Shown here in pieces: positions 22,575 to 33,634 of a DNA stretch of 64,000 nt. How positions within the stretch are numbered: position 1 is the first letter of the stretch; each line of letters starts with the position of its first letter. The notes below the pieces were generated by a model. That model had not been told where the DNA came from. It saw only the letters and a list, made by a program, of their open reading frames with translations, and made no database searches. A program made the position numbers and the translations under genes. Source of the DNA: Arctopsyche grandis (taxonomy: Eukaryota; Arthropoda; Insecta; Trichoptera; Hydropsychidae); the NCBI RefSeq assembly GCF_051622035.1, contig NC_135362.1, positions 28,641,001-28,705,000 of the forward strand, read 5' to 3'.

Positions 22575-22740
22575 ATTGTTGTAAAATTGATTCGGTGTTG
22601 AGGGGCTGTTTATTGTTCAAAGATTGTAAATGCATTGTTAAAGGTTTGCCGAACCTTTTTTACAAAGGATTTACAACAATGAAACAATAGGCGGCACGTT
22701 TCCGGCCCCTTCAGATTCCGACCTCTAGTGATTACTAATC
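22575..22740. mobile_element. Small palindromic MITE-like repeat
   Basis: A core of about 100 bp with AGGTTTGCCGAACCT at its centre and matching ATTGTTCAAAG/TTTACAAC arms. It recurs at 42015-42110 in the opposite orientation and, more diverged, at 26600-26695. All three end near an (A)CCTCTA motif. Noncoding; superfamily not determined. Confidence 0.5.
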
Positions 22741-22895
22741 AAATGTGAACCGGTCGCTCTAGATCGGTCACTCGTGACCACCCGTCACACTAAAACTGGT
22801 CACGATAAAACAGGTCACACCCTAAAACTGGTCACGAGAAAACTTATCACTCTCTAAAACGTGTCACGAGAAATCTGGTCACACCCTAAATATGT
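22741..22895. repeat. GGTCAC minisatellite upstream of ZNF-3
   Basis: Repeats of (T/A)GGTCAC spaced alternately about 15 and 17 bp, with CGAGAAAAC and ACCCTAAAAC between them. The same array lies upstream of ZNF-4 (29640-29815) and ZNF-5 (34955-35385). Here it is about 280 bp upstream of the ZNF-3 start codon and about 1.2 kb upstream of the receptor gene. Its function is unknown; GGTCA is also a nuclear-receptor half-site core, which may be coincidence. Confidence 0.6.
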
Positions 22896-22949
22896 TATAA
22901 TATGGATAGAATATGTTAGAATTTTTATGAACATTTTAATATTGTATTG

Positions 22950-23377
22950 TAGCCAGCATTATGGCTCGGTGGTTGCGTTTATGTTTAGCACCGAGAGATT
23001 ACTGGGTTCGACCCCTTGCCAATCTTCAATACTGCTGGTCAGACTTGGATATTTGTGACTCCAAGTCGTTTCTTATCGGAGTTTGCTATTTTATCTGATC
23101 TTCATTGTTGAAACAGTTCCTGAAATTGATCAAAATCAGCCTACCTACTGTCACAAATATCTGAATTTGATTTATGTGCAATATGTAAAAATTTAAGTCT
23201 AAATCCATAGATGTCTCTATGGATTAATTGATTAATTAGTTCTTCAGCCTCTCGAAATACAGTGATTTATGTAATAAAAATGCTGCAATGTTTGTTATTA
23301 ATTGTCAAGGAAGGCGCATTGGGGTCCACCTGTCAGGTCTTCCTGGTATATATTTAAGTAAAAATAAAATAAAATAA
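22950..23377 (+). mobile_element. tRNA-derived SINE, copy 1
   Basis: The head contains TGGCTCGGTGG (22962-22972), a box A match, and GGTTCGACCCC (23005-23015), a box B match: the internal RNA polymerase III promoter of a tRNA. A body of about 370 bp follows, ending in an AAAATAAAATAAAATAA-type tail. A duplicated copy is at 29870-30290, and an independent, diverged copy on the minus strand at 63477-63905. It would be mobilised by a LINE. It looks full length. Confidence 0.8.
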
Positions 23378-24060
23378 TTAATATCAAAAAAACGAACAAA
23401 CTTCATTTCATCTTTACAGTATAATACAAATGTATCCCAATAATAAACAGGAATATATATATGTAATTATCACCCATAACAAGCTAGATATTTACCAGAT
23501 TTTTGAATGCTTTTCTTGATTGGATAACCGTGGGTAGAAATTGATCATCAATTCGAAAGCATGGCAGTGAAGATTTGAACATATATTCGGCAGCTATGCC
23601 AGCTCCGATTGATTTTGGTTTTTACTTATTATTCTTTTAGTTTTATTGACATTCAGAGCATTGAAGAAATTTCCATAAAGCCCAGGAACAAATATATTAT
23701 TATTGAAACAATGATGAGTAATAGCAACAGCTTATTTTAATATAAAAAACATCTGTACATTAGGTATGTAAATGAAAGTGTATCTAATCAAATGGCGCCC
23801 TAAACGATTACCTGAATATATCCATCTATTATAATACATATAAAATTCTAATTACTTTAATGAAATGTCATCATCTTGTCAATGTTCATACAATATGCAT
23901 TGTCCATTGAATAAAGTACGCATTCATTTATTAACTGACAAATAATATTTGTATACTTTTAATTAATGAATTATTGATCGTTGGAAAGTATCATGATTGA
24001 TGTGTTGAAATTTTTTTGTGATTAGTAAAACTGTATACATGTTTTAGGATAAAAATTGAA
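23378..24060. other. Spacer and 5' region of the gustatory receptor
   Basis: AT-rich, with no terminal repeats or coding frame of note; aligned throughout with 30291-30892 in block 4. The roughly 100 bp before the receptor start is conserved between both copies and probably holds the promoter, but I see no core element I can name. Confidence 0.5.
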
Positions 24061-25646
24061 ATGTCAAAAACAAATGTTGTTAGTGTGATAGTCAGCGGAG
24101 AGCAATCTAGGGAAGTTTTTCAAACTGATTCAGTTAGTGCTAAAAATGAAGTATTTTTCGGAATACAACCAATCTTATACTTTAACGCTTTATTAGGAAT
24201 AAGGAGAATCAAGCAACAGGATGGAAAAACTATTCAGATTGGAAAATATGATAAAATCTATTCTATTTTACTCTTACTTTCATTGATATGCTTGGGGTTA
24301 ATCGTTTATTCTAAACGTTTTTTGGCTCTGAAATCACATAATCTCAACTATGCAATCCTCGATAATATTGCATCTATGATTTTGTTAATGGGAAGCTGTC
24401 ACGCCATTCTGGTAGCCAACTTCTTTTCATCTCCGTGTGTTCAGACATTTATGCACAATGTTGAAGAAATTGACGAAGAGCTTTTGATCGATGCGTCGAT
24501 GTATAAGAATTTGAGAAAAAAATTACTGATCGTTCTATCTATCTATTGGGCATTTATTGTTGTTGAGAACGTAATAAACTATTGTGTTTGGGGTTTCCCA
24601 TTATTGATAGTGGTTTGGGATGTATCAGTAGTCACTTTCGATTTTATAAATTTGGAATTGATGGTATATTTATATATATTGTGCAAGAAGATTGAAAAAG
24701 TGAAATCCTTTTTGTCTATTAACGATGCAGATAACGCTCGAAATACAATGAAAGGCTTGCTCTTTGAAAGTTGCCCGTTAAAGTTGGTCAGTAAAATTAA
24801 TTGTATTTCTGGTACAAATAAGAAACAGTCGGTTATGAATAATTCAGGCGATGAATTGAAAAAAATTAATTATCTTTCCAATGGAAGAATCCTTCAATTG
24901 ATGAGAGTATATGATAAAATTGCTGATAATGCACATATATTGAATATTACATTTGGATCATCAGTATGATAATTTAATGATAATTTGAGTATGTAGGTAT
25001 ATTTAATTGTGTATTTTTTTAAAACTTTGATTGAAATTTATACTTCACAGATAACATTTTGTGCATTGCAAGCTTTTCTTAATTCAATTTCGACTATTAT
25101 AACCTATTTTTCCCTAAACGAAGAAGATAAGGTATATATTTATTAAGGTATATAGTTTATTATTCTAGTAATTGTTATTTTAATCAAATTTTTAAAATCT
25201 TTTTGTTTACAGCAAAGTAAATTATTAATCTTGAGTATAGTCGAATGGTGGGTTCGTATTTTGTATGCAGTATACGTTGGGGCTTATTTTTCTGAAAAAT
25301 TCACTAGTGGATGTCAATCCATTACTATGCTTTTGAATAAAAATATATTCCTGTTGGAAGAAGGTTAGAGTTGTACATATTTAATATATGTATGCACATA
25401 TGTGCAATTGAAAAATTCATGATATTTTACATTTAAATTTTGTTTAAAGGTTCGTCGTCTCGGAAAATGTTGGAAAATTTTATATTACTTACAGAAACTA
25501 GACAGATTAAAATATCAGCTTGTAATTTCTTCAATTATGATTACACATTTATTGTCTCATTTACGGGCTCCCTTGCAACGTATGCAATAATATTGATGCA
25601 ATCTAGTAATGAGATTCACAGTATGTCAGCCTATTACAAGAATTAA
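24061..25646 (+). CDS. Gustatory receptor, four exons
   Basis: Exons 24061-24963, 25051-25131, 25213-25363 and 25450-25646, with GT donors (GTATGA, GTATAT, GTTAGA) and AG acceptors, joined in frame; predicted 443 residues, normal for insect gustatory receptors (7tm_7). Hydrophobic segments: YSILLLLSLICLGLIVYS, an ILLMGSCHAILVANFF region and two to three more in exon 1, then one each in exons 2 (FLNSISTIITYFSL), 3 (WWVRILYAVYVGAY) and 4, about seven in all. The last exon ends with TYAIILMQ, the family signature TYhhhhhQ. The short 3' exons with conserved positions also fit. Such receptors sit in the membrane of taste neurons as ligand-gated channels; the ligand is unknown. The start has an A-rich upstream context and is shared with the pseudogene copy. 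Confidence 0.85.
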
Positions 25647-27050
25647 AAGTTGAATCAACTTTTTAGGATTTTTTATGTATACATATTGTTTTATGCATCA
25701 ATAAAATTTGTGTGTGCGTGCGTGGGCACTGACGTTTTTATTATTTTAATATAATTAATATTTAATTGTAGAATGGTCTGTAGATATTCACATATTTCAA
25801 ACATTTTTACTGTTAACATACGGGTTATATACTTATGTTACATTGTAATTTGTAGAATAAATTGATAACATTAGAATAACAAGCTTATTGTATCCATCGT
25901 ATATATTTATTCAGGTGAGTTAATTGGCTACTCGATGACGTTTTATTTGATATTCACAGATTTTGATCTATCATAACACTTGAGACGAGAAGAATAAGAA
26001 GCAACTTAATCAAAGTCTTTAAAATATTAAGGGGGTATTCTAGTCTAGAGGCCTGAACTTTAGGTATTTTTCCAGTGCAATAAAAAAAAAATATATATAT
26101 TTTACCATTATTTTACCAAATATTTATTAATGTTTAAAGAATACATAGAAAAAAAAAATCTAAGGAAAAAATTAAAAATTCAAAAAGTTACAGGCTGATG
26201 AAGTGAGGGGTCTCAAAAAAATGGTGCGCCCTGGTTGACACGATTTCAACCCTCCTAGTAATCTAAAATCAAAAAAGCAAATTAATTCTTAATCCAAACA
26301 AATGCTGCTATCGCCTGAACTACGGAAAAGTCAAACAAATTTTTTTCCGCAAAATAGCGGCTGTCTGAAATAAAAAGTCTTTTTTTACCAGTTTCTTTGA
26401 CTTTTCCGAATTTTTGAAAAATAGTAAAAATTGTAATAGTTCTAGTTGCAAAGCATCACGGCCCATGCTCGATATGAAAAAAAAATTCACCGTACGCCAC
26501 TGCTATACACATATGTATAAGTAAAGGGCGGGGAGAGAGCGTGATTTTTCTAGGAATCACGGCGTTTTGGGTCTATTCACAAAGCTAGAGTGCAAAAAAA
26601 AAGGTTCAGCGAACCTTTAACAAAGGTTCATCATAAAAATGAACAATGCACAACGAACAATAAACAAAGAACGGCACGCTTTCGGTCCTACCTCTATGTA
26701 TAAGCTAAGTAGGCCTGTCAATAACGAATCAGGCGTGTAGCCGCTCAAATACGAAAATATTGCAGAAACGAGATCATACTTTAAAGTTTAGACGAAGCCA
26801 CTTTGGTGTTGAATCGTATATATGAGAATGTTAGTAAATTACGAAATTCATACGAAGAAATAAAATCAGAAGTGAATAAACTGGCCAGGAAGTGAGAAGA
26901 AATTTTTGTATCAGGGCCCAAAAATTCTAGCTACGCCACTGGCGCGAACAAAGTAAGAAAGGGTTAGTAAAAATATGCCACCACACTCATTGGGGTCGTC
27001 CACACACTAACGATATTTCAAATAGACACACTTACACCAACAAAACTATA
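25647..27050. other. Receptor 3' flank and unique spacer
   Basis: 25647-26210 aligns with 31670-32320 in block 4 and includes ATCAATAAAATTTG just after the stop, a likely polyadenylation site. A G-run motif, GGGGGTATTCTAGTCTAGAG, occurs in both copies (near 26031 and 32156). 26210-27050 is unique to this block: it holds the diverged small palindromic repeat (26600-26695) and two hAT-type ends (TACGCCACTG near 26485 and 26945). No gene is supported. Confidence 0.5.
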
Positions 27051-27054
27051 CTAT

Positions 27055-27640
27055 CTTCAGGGACATTATTTTCTTGGCGATGTTTCAACAGGCATGGAAA
27101 GCGAATCAAAGTTTCTCTTTCAAAATCTTAGAACAAAAAGGAAAAATTTGTTTTCGAATGAAATAACTTCTTCTAACATCGAAAAAATTGTTTTTCCATC
27201 CCCTGTGGTTTACGATTAAGCTGATTAGATGAGACGTAACGTCTACCATGAAATATTTTTTTTGGATCCACCACTGATTTTCCGTTAGTCCTCGATAGTG
27301 TTTTCAAAGAGAAATGTTTTAATTTCTGTTAATAAGGAAGCGGAACGTTTTCTCTTGCTAACCAACGTACATTGTTATGCAGCAGAAGATCGGCGTACTC
27401 ACTTAATATTTCAACTAAAAATTCTTTAAATTGCCGATGTTTAAGAGCATTAGCTATAATGGAGTTGATAATCTTAATCACTGATTTCATTACTTTTTTC
27501 TGGAAATGTCTGCACACAAAGCGCTTCTTGATGAATGACGCAATGGTAAGCAAGCACCTCGTGATTAATTTTTCCTTTCAAAAGAGCAACAAACCCTTTT
27601 CTTACACCGGTCATTATTTTCACCTCGTCTGTTGAAATTT
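27055..27640 (-). pseudogene. hAT transposase relic, block 4
   Basis: Two joined pieces, 27055-27225 and 27280-27640, with KVMKSVIKIINSIIANALKH and WLARENVPLP in frame on the minus strand. The AT-rich MITE of blocks 1-3 is absent, and the sequence runs through its target as GACGTAACGTCTACC. It lies about 230 bp downstream of the ZNF-4 stop on the same strand. Confidence 0.7.
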
Positions 27641-27873
27641 ATCACAATTTTAGAGCACTTTGGCTTAGGATGGAGTATGTTTACCAAAATTATCTCAATT
27701 TCATCCACTAAAAAAAATAAAAAAATAAATAAAACAAGAAAGGCAAATAATAGATCTGTGTATTTAATTTTCAATTATCATTTCTCTTAAAATTATTTAA
27801 ATAAACTCCAATGAGAATAAATGTCATGTGCCAATGCAGCCATGCAGCCAAAATGTATGAATATTAACAGTAT

Positions 27874-29469
27874 TTATATAATAACAATTTTTTTTATATT
27901 TATCCCAGTATGCAATAATTTATTATGTCTCTTGAGGTTAGATTTTAGACTAAATGATTTTAGACAAATTTCACATTTGTAAGGCTTTTCCCCTGTGTGA
28001 GTTCTTAAATGTTTCACAAGTCTATATTTTTGAATAAATGATTTAAAACAAATGTCACATTTGTGTGGTTTTATCCCAGTATGCAATTTTTCATGTGAAA
28101 CGAGGTGAGATTTTCGAGAAAATGATTTTAGACAAATTTCACATTTGTGTGGTTTTATCCCAGTATGCAATTTTTCATGTGACCCGAGGTCAGATTTTCG
28201 AGAAAATGATTTTAAACAGATTTCACACTTGTAAGGTTTTTCACCCATGTGAGATCTCAAATGGATCATAAGTGTTTTTTTACCAAAAAATGATTTTAAA
28301 CAAATTTCACATTTGTGTGGTTTTATCCCAGTATGCAATTTTTCATGTGACCCGAGGTCAGATTTTTGAGCAAATGATTTTAAACAAATTTCACACTTGT
28401 AAGGTTTTTCACCCGTGTGAGATCTCAAATGGATCATAAGTGTATTTTTTCTAATAAATGATTTTAAACAAATTTCACATTTGTGTGGTTTTATCCCAGT
28501 ATGCAACTTTTCATGAGAAACGAGGATAGATTTTTGAGAAAATGCTTTTAGACAAATTTCACACTTGTAAGGTTTTTCATCCGTGTGAGTTCTTAAATGT
28601 CTCACAAGTTTATTTTTATGAACATATGATTTTAAACAAATGTCACATTTGTGTGGTTTTATCCCAGTATGCAATTTTTCATGTGAAACCAGGTGAGATT
28701 TTTGAGTAAATGATTTTAGACAAATTTCACACTTGTAAGGTTTTTCACCCGTGTGAGTTCTTAAATGTCTCACAAGTATATTTTTTCCAATAAATGATTT
28801 TAAACAAATGTCACATTTGTGTGGTTTTATCCCAGTATGCAATTTTTCATGTGAAACTAGGTGAGATTTTGAAGTAAATGATTTTAAACAAATTTCACAC
28901 TTGTAAGGCTTTTTCCCCGTGTGAGTAATTAAATGTCTCACAAGTCTATATTTTTGAATAAATGCTTTTAAACAAATATCACATTGAAATAGTTTTTCTC
29001 CAGGAAGTGATCTTTTGTGTAAAATAAGTTCAGATTCAATGGGAAACTGCTTCAAGCAAATTTCACTATTCTTTCGATGAATTGTCGATTGTGAAGGCTC
29101 ATCGTTCCATATTACATCTTCCAATAAAACTTCTTCAGTCTCGATCTTCAAGCAATCATCTGACCTCAGTCGAGACGATTCGTTGTTTCGAAAACAAGCC
29201 TTTCGAAAGCTGATCAACAATTCCAGATTGGTCTTACACGAAAGACACACCCTGTCTGGCAACCCATCGCCTCTTTTAACCTGCAGATGGAAAAAGTAGG
29301 ATCAAGCGGTGAGAAGAGTTAACCACAATAATTGTAACCTGTAACCAGCACCGACCTTAATTTGACAGCAGGTCCGAATGCGTTGCTCCAGACGCTCTGG
29401 ATGAGGATCACCGAAGATGGAGACGGAAGATTCGGCCGGAGCTGATCCAAGACAGAGCCTGCACTCCAT
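27874..29469 (-). CDS. ZNF-4: ZAD-C2H2 protein with 13 fingers
   Basis: Exon 1 is 29356-29469 (38 codons from MECRLCLGSA), the intron 75 bp (GTCGGT donor), exon 2 27874-29280; predicted 506 residues. Same plan as ZNF-3: split ZAD, acidic linker, degenerate finger, thirteen fingers in alternating types. It is close to ZNF-3 over most of its length but differs in which finger types occupy positions 6-8: CEICLKSFIRKNTLMIH replaces ZNF-3's CDICLKSFIAKYKLVNH at position 7. The last finger has an extra Leu before the final His (NKLLH), so it may fold less well. The open frame over the whole array suggests it is still selected. Target unknown. Confidence 0.9.
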
Positions 29470-29869
29470 CGTCCCTGTATTTAACTCAACCCTATATTTG
29501 ATAGCAACCAGATCGACTCGCCTTCGCTTTGCAATTCTTTGAGCAATTATGCAATTATTTTTAGTGACATCTTTGGTCTAACTTTGGTACTAGTTTAGGG
29601 CTGCCATAATTATTGTTGTAAAATTAGTTCGGTGATTACCAATCAAATGTGAACTGGTCACAGGACAACCGATCGCTCTAGATCGGTCACTCGTGACCAC
29701 CCGTCACACTAAAACTGGTCACGATAAAACAGGTCACACCCTAAAACTGGTCACTAGAAAACTTGTCACTCTCTAAAACTGGTCACGAGAAATCTGGTCA
29801 CACCCTAAATATGTTATAATATGGATATAATATGTTAGTATTTTTATGAACATTTTAATATTGTATTAT
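29470..29869. repeat. ZNF-4 upstream region with GGTCAC minisatellite
   Basis: The 5' flank matches that of ZNF-3 apart from a short extra stretch near 29485-29545. 29640-29815 carries the same GGTCAC array, with one or two extra units at its left end relative to block 3. No gene is seen. Confidence 0.6.
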
Positions 29870-30290
29870 AGCCAGAATTATGCCTCGGTCGTTGCGTTTA
29901 TGTTTAGCACCGAGAGATTACTGGGTTCGACCCCTTGCCAATCTTCAATACTGCTGGTCAGACTTGGATATTTGTGACTCCACGTCGTTTCTTATCGGAG
30001 TTTGCCAATTTATCTGATCTTCATTGTTGAAACAGTCCCTGAAATTGGCCAAAATCATCCTACCTGCTGTCACAAATATCTGAATTTGATTTATGTGCAA
30101 TATGTAAAAATTTAAGTCTAAATCCATAGATGTCTCAATGGATTAATTAGTTCTTCAGCCTCTCGAAATACAGTGATTTATGTAATAAAAATGCTGCAAT
30201 GTTTGTTATTAATTGTCTAGGAAGGCGCATTGGAGTCTACCTGTCAGGTCTTCCTCGTATATATTTAAGTAAAAATAAAATAAAATAATT
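29870..30290 (+). mobile_element. tRNA-derived SINE, duplicated copy
   Basis: The same insertion as 22950-23377, carried by the block duplication, with the box B GGTTCGACCCC intact near 29925. The two copies differ at scattered sites and by a small deletion, giving a clock for the duplication. 30291-30892 is the aligned upstream spacer of the receptor pseudogene. Confidence 0.75.
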
Positions 30291-30892
30291 AATATCAAAC
30301 AAACGAACATATTTCATTTCATCTTTACAGTATAATACAAATGTATCCCAAAAATAAACAGAAATATATATATATATGTAATTATCACCCATAACAAGCT
30401 AGATATTTACCAGATTTGTGAATGCTTTTCTTGATTGGATAACTGTGGGTAGAAATTGATCATCAATTCGAAAGCATGGCAGTGAAGATTTGAACATATC
30501 TTCGGCAGCAATGCCAGCTCCGAATGATTTTGGTTTTTACTTATTATTTATTTTATTTGTATTGACATTCAAAGCATTGTATAAATTTTCATAATGCTTC
30601 ACGAACAAATATGTATATTATTATTGAAACAATGATGAGTAATAACAACAGCTTATTTTATAAAAAACATCTGTACATTAGGTATGTAAATGAAAGTGTA
30701 TCAACTCAAATGGCACCCTAAACGATTACCTGAATATATCCATCTATGACAATATGTACATATAAAATTCTAATTTCTTTAATGAAATGTCATCATCTTG
30801 TCAATGTTCTGTCAAGTGTCATGATTGATGTGTTGAAATTTTGTTGTGATTAATAAAACGGTATACATACATGTTTTAGGATAAAAATTGAT

Positions 30893-31669
30893 ATGTCGAA
30901 GACAAATGTTTTTAGTGTGATAGTCAGCGGAGAGCAATCTCGGGTAGTTTTTCAAACTGATTCAGTTAGTGCTAAAAATGAAGTATTTTTCGGAATACAA
31001 CCAATCATATACTTTAACGCTTTATTAGGAATAAGGAGAATCAAGCAACAAGATACGACAAGATACTTCACAGATAACATTTTGTTTATTGCAAGCTTTT
31101 CTTAATTCAATTTCGACTATTATAACCTATTTTTCCCTAAACGAAGAAGATAAGGTATATATTTATTAAGGTGTATAGTTTATTATTCTAGTAATTGTTA
31201 TTTTAATCAAATTTTTAAAATCTTTTTGTTTACACCAAAGTAAATTATTAATCTTGAGTATGGTCGAATGGTGGGTTCGTATTTTTTATGCAGTATACGT
31301 TGGGGCTTATTTTTCTGAAAAATTCACTAGTGGATGTCAATCCATTACTATGCTTTTAAATAAAAATATATTCCTGTTAGAAGAAGGTTAGAGTTGTACA
31401 TATTTAATATATGTATGCACATATGTGCAATTGAAAAATTCATGATATTTTACATTAAAATTTTGTTTAAAGGTTCGTCGTCTCGGAAAATGTTGGAAAA
31501 TTTTATACTACTTACAGAAACTAGACAGATTAAAATATCAGCTTGTAATTTCTTCAATTATGATTACACATTTATTGTCTCATTTACGGGCTCCCTTGCA
31601 ACGTATGCAATAATATTGATGCAATCTAGTAATGAGATTCACAGTATGTCAGCCTATTACAAGAATTAA
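30893..31669 (+). pseudogene. Gustatory receptor pseudogene
   Basis: A copy of the receptor at 24061. The first 54 codons match (MSKTNVFSVIVSGEQSR), then a deletion equivalent to about 24221-25040 joins exon 1 to the last bases of intron 1, removing most membrane segments. The exon 2 homologue is 31074-31154; the acceptor before the exon 3 homologue (31236-31384) has changed from AG to AC; the exon 4 homologue 31473-31669, including TYAIILMQ, is intact. A short 70-residue frame at the start is all that is readable from the ATG. It arose with the block duplication. Confidence 0.88.
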
Positions 31670-32302
31670 AAGTTGAATCAACTTTTTAGGATTTTTTATG
31701 TATACATATTGTTTTATGCATCAATAAAATTTGTGTGTGCGTGCGTGGGCACTGACGTTTTTATTATTTTAATATAATTAATATTTAATTGTAGAATGGT
31801 CTGTAGATATTCACATATTTCAAACATTTTTACTGTTAACATACGGGTTATATACTTATGTTACATTGTAATTTGTAGAATAAATTGATAATATTAGAAT
31901 AACAAGCTTATTGTATCCATCGTATATATTTATTCAGGTGGGTTAATTGGCTACTCGATGACGTTTTATTTGTTATTCACAGATTTTGATCTACCATAGT
32001 TGTTGGCCGTGGCCAAAAACTAATAAATGAAGTCATAGGAATACAAGAAAAATAGAAACAGTATGAGTAAAATTAAAAAAATATTTTGGCTAACATTAAT
32101 AACACTTGAGGCGAGAAGAATAAGAAGCAACTTAATCAAAGTCTTTAAAATATTAAGGGGGTATTCTAGTCTAGAGGCCTGAACTTTAGGTATTTTTCCA
32201 GTGCAATAAAAAAAAAACAAAAAATATTTTACCAAATATTTATTTATGTTTAAAGAATACATAGAAAAAAAAATCTAAGGAAAAAATTCAAAATTCAAAA
32301 AG
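31670..32302. other. Duplicated 3' flank of the receptor pseudogene
   Basis: Aligned with 25647-26210. It holds about 95 bp (near 32000-32095) that block 3 lacks. No gene is supported. Confidence 0.5.
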
Positions 32303-32530
32303 TTACAGGCTGATGAAGTGAGGGGATATTAAAGGATTGCAAATTGCAATTGCAGCTAGTGCGTTTTTTGGTCGATTTTCACTAGTACTTATATATTGCC
32401 ACCACATTTCCAACTCTCCATTTAGAATGCAAGGCCCACAAAATATATCTTGGTTGCAAATTTCCCTCAAAGTCTTTATCTTATTTTTTAAAACACTTGA
32501 TGGTTGAGAGCCTTTTCCATCAGGCAGCAA
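32303..32530 (-). pseudogene. hAT (ZMYM1/DUF4371-type) dimerisation fragment
   Basis: The minus strand reads GELEMWWQYIS, then PKNALAAIAICNPLISPHF, matching the ELELW..K(W)...P.TALEAL.ICN...FPN segment before the dimerisation region of hAT transposases related to ZMYM1. It is a different hAT lineage from the ZBED-like relics in this cluster. Only about 75 codons remain and no ends were found. 32531-32690 includes GC-rich GGGGGGGTCCAGACCCCCTG and CTACGCCACT, probably a hAT MITE end. Confidence 0.55.
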
Positions 32531-32694
32531 ACATTGGAAATTTTCAAGTATATGTTTACGTCCTAAAAATTTGTTTACGTCCTAAAAAGGTACAAACGAT
32601 CAATTGCGACAGGAGTGGGATATTTTGCCGCCGACTGCACTTCGCCAAGGGGGGGGTCCAGACCCCCTGGACCCCCCCCTTCGCTACGCCACTA

Positions 32695-33335
32695 CATCCG
32701 AGTATCAAATAGGCACACTTACACCAACAAAACTATACTATCTTCAGGGACATTACTTCGAGGACATTATTTTCTTGGCGATGTTTCAACAGGCTTGGAA
32801 AGCGAATCAAAGTTTCTCTTTCAAAATCTTAGACCAAAAAGGAATAATTTGTTTTCGAATGAAATAACTTCTTCTAACATCGAAAAAATTATTTATCCAT
32901 CCCCTGTTTTTTACGATTAAGCTGATTAGATGAGACGTAACGTCTACCATGAAATATTTTTTTTGGATCCACCACTGATTTTCCGTTAGTTCTGGATAGT
33001 GTTTTCAAAGAGAAATGTTTTAATTTCTGTTAATAAGGAAGCGGAACGTTTTCTCTTGCTAACCAACGTATATTGTTATGCAGCAGAAGATCGGCGTACT
33101 CACTTAATATTTCAACTAAAAATTCTTTAATTTGCCGATGTTTAATAGCATTAGCTATAATGGAGTTGATAATCTTAATCACTGATTTCATTACTTTTTT
33201 CTGGAAATGTCTGCAAACAAAGCGCTTCTTGATGAATGACGCAATGGTAAGCAAGCACCTCGTGATTAATTTTTCCTTTCAAAAGAGCAACAAACCCTTT
33301 TCTTACGCCGGTCATTATTTTCGCCCCGTCTGTTG
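32695..33335 (-). pseudogene. hAT transposase relic, block 5
   Basis: The same relic as in block 4 and very similar to it (IIKIINSI-type segment, EILSEYADLL, WLARENVPLP), again without the AT-rich MITE. It shares its left junction (CTTACACCAACAAAACTATAC) with block 4 near 27030. It is downstream of ZNF-5 on the same strand. Confidence 0.7.
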
Positions 33336-33634
33336 AAATTTATCACAATTTTAGAGCACTTTGGCTTAGGATGGAGTATGTTTACCAAATTATCTCAATT
33401 TCATCCACTAAAAAAAATAAAAAAATAAAAAAAACAAGATAGGCAAATAATAGATCTGTGTATTTAATTTTCAATTATCATTTCTCTTAAAATTATTTAA
33501 ATAAACTCCAATGAGAATAAATGTCATGTGCCAATGCAGCCATGCAGCCAAAATGTATGAATATTAACAGTATTTATATAATAACATTTTTTTTTATATT
33601 TATCCCAGTATGCGATTTATTTTGTGTCTTGAGG

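Noticed and set aside
22960-23016. A tRNA gene
   Set aside because: Boxes A and B match, but the acceptor stem does not close and the sequence continues as a SINE body.
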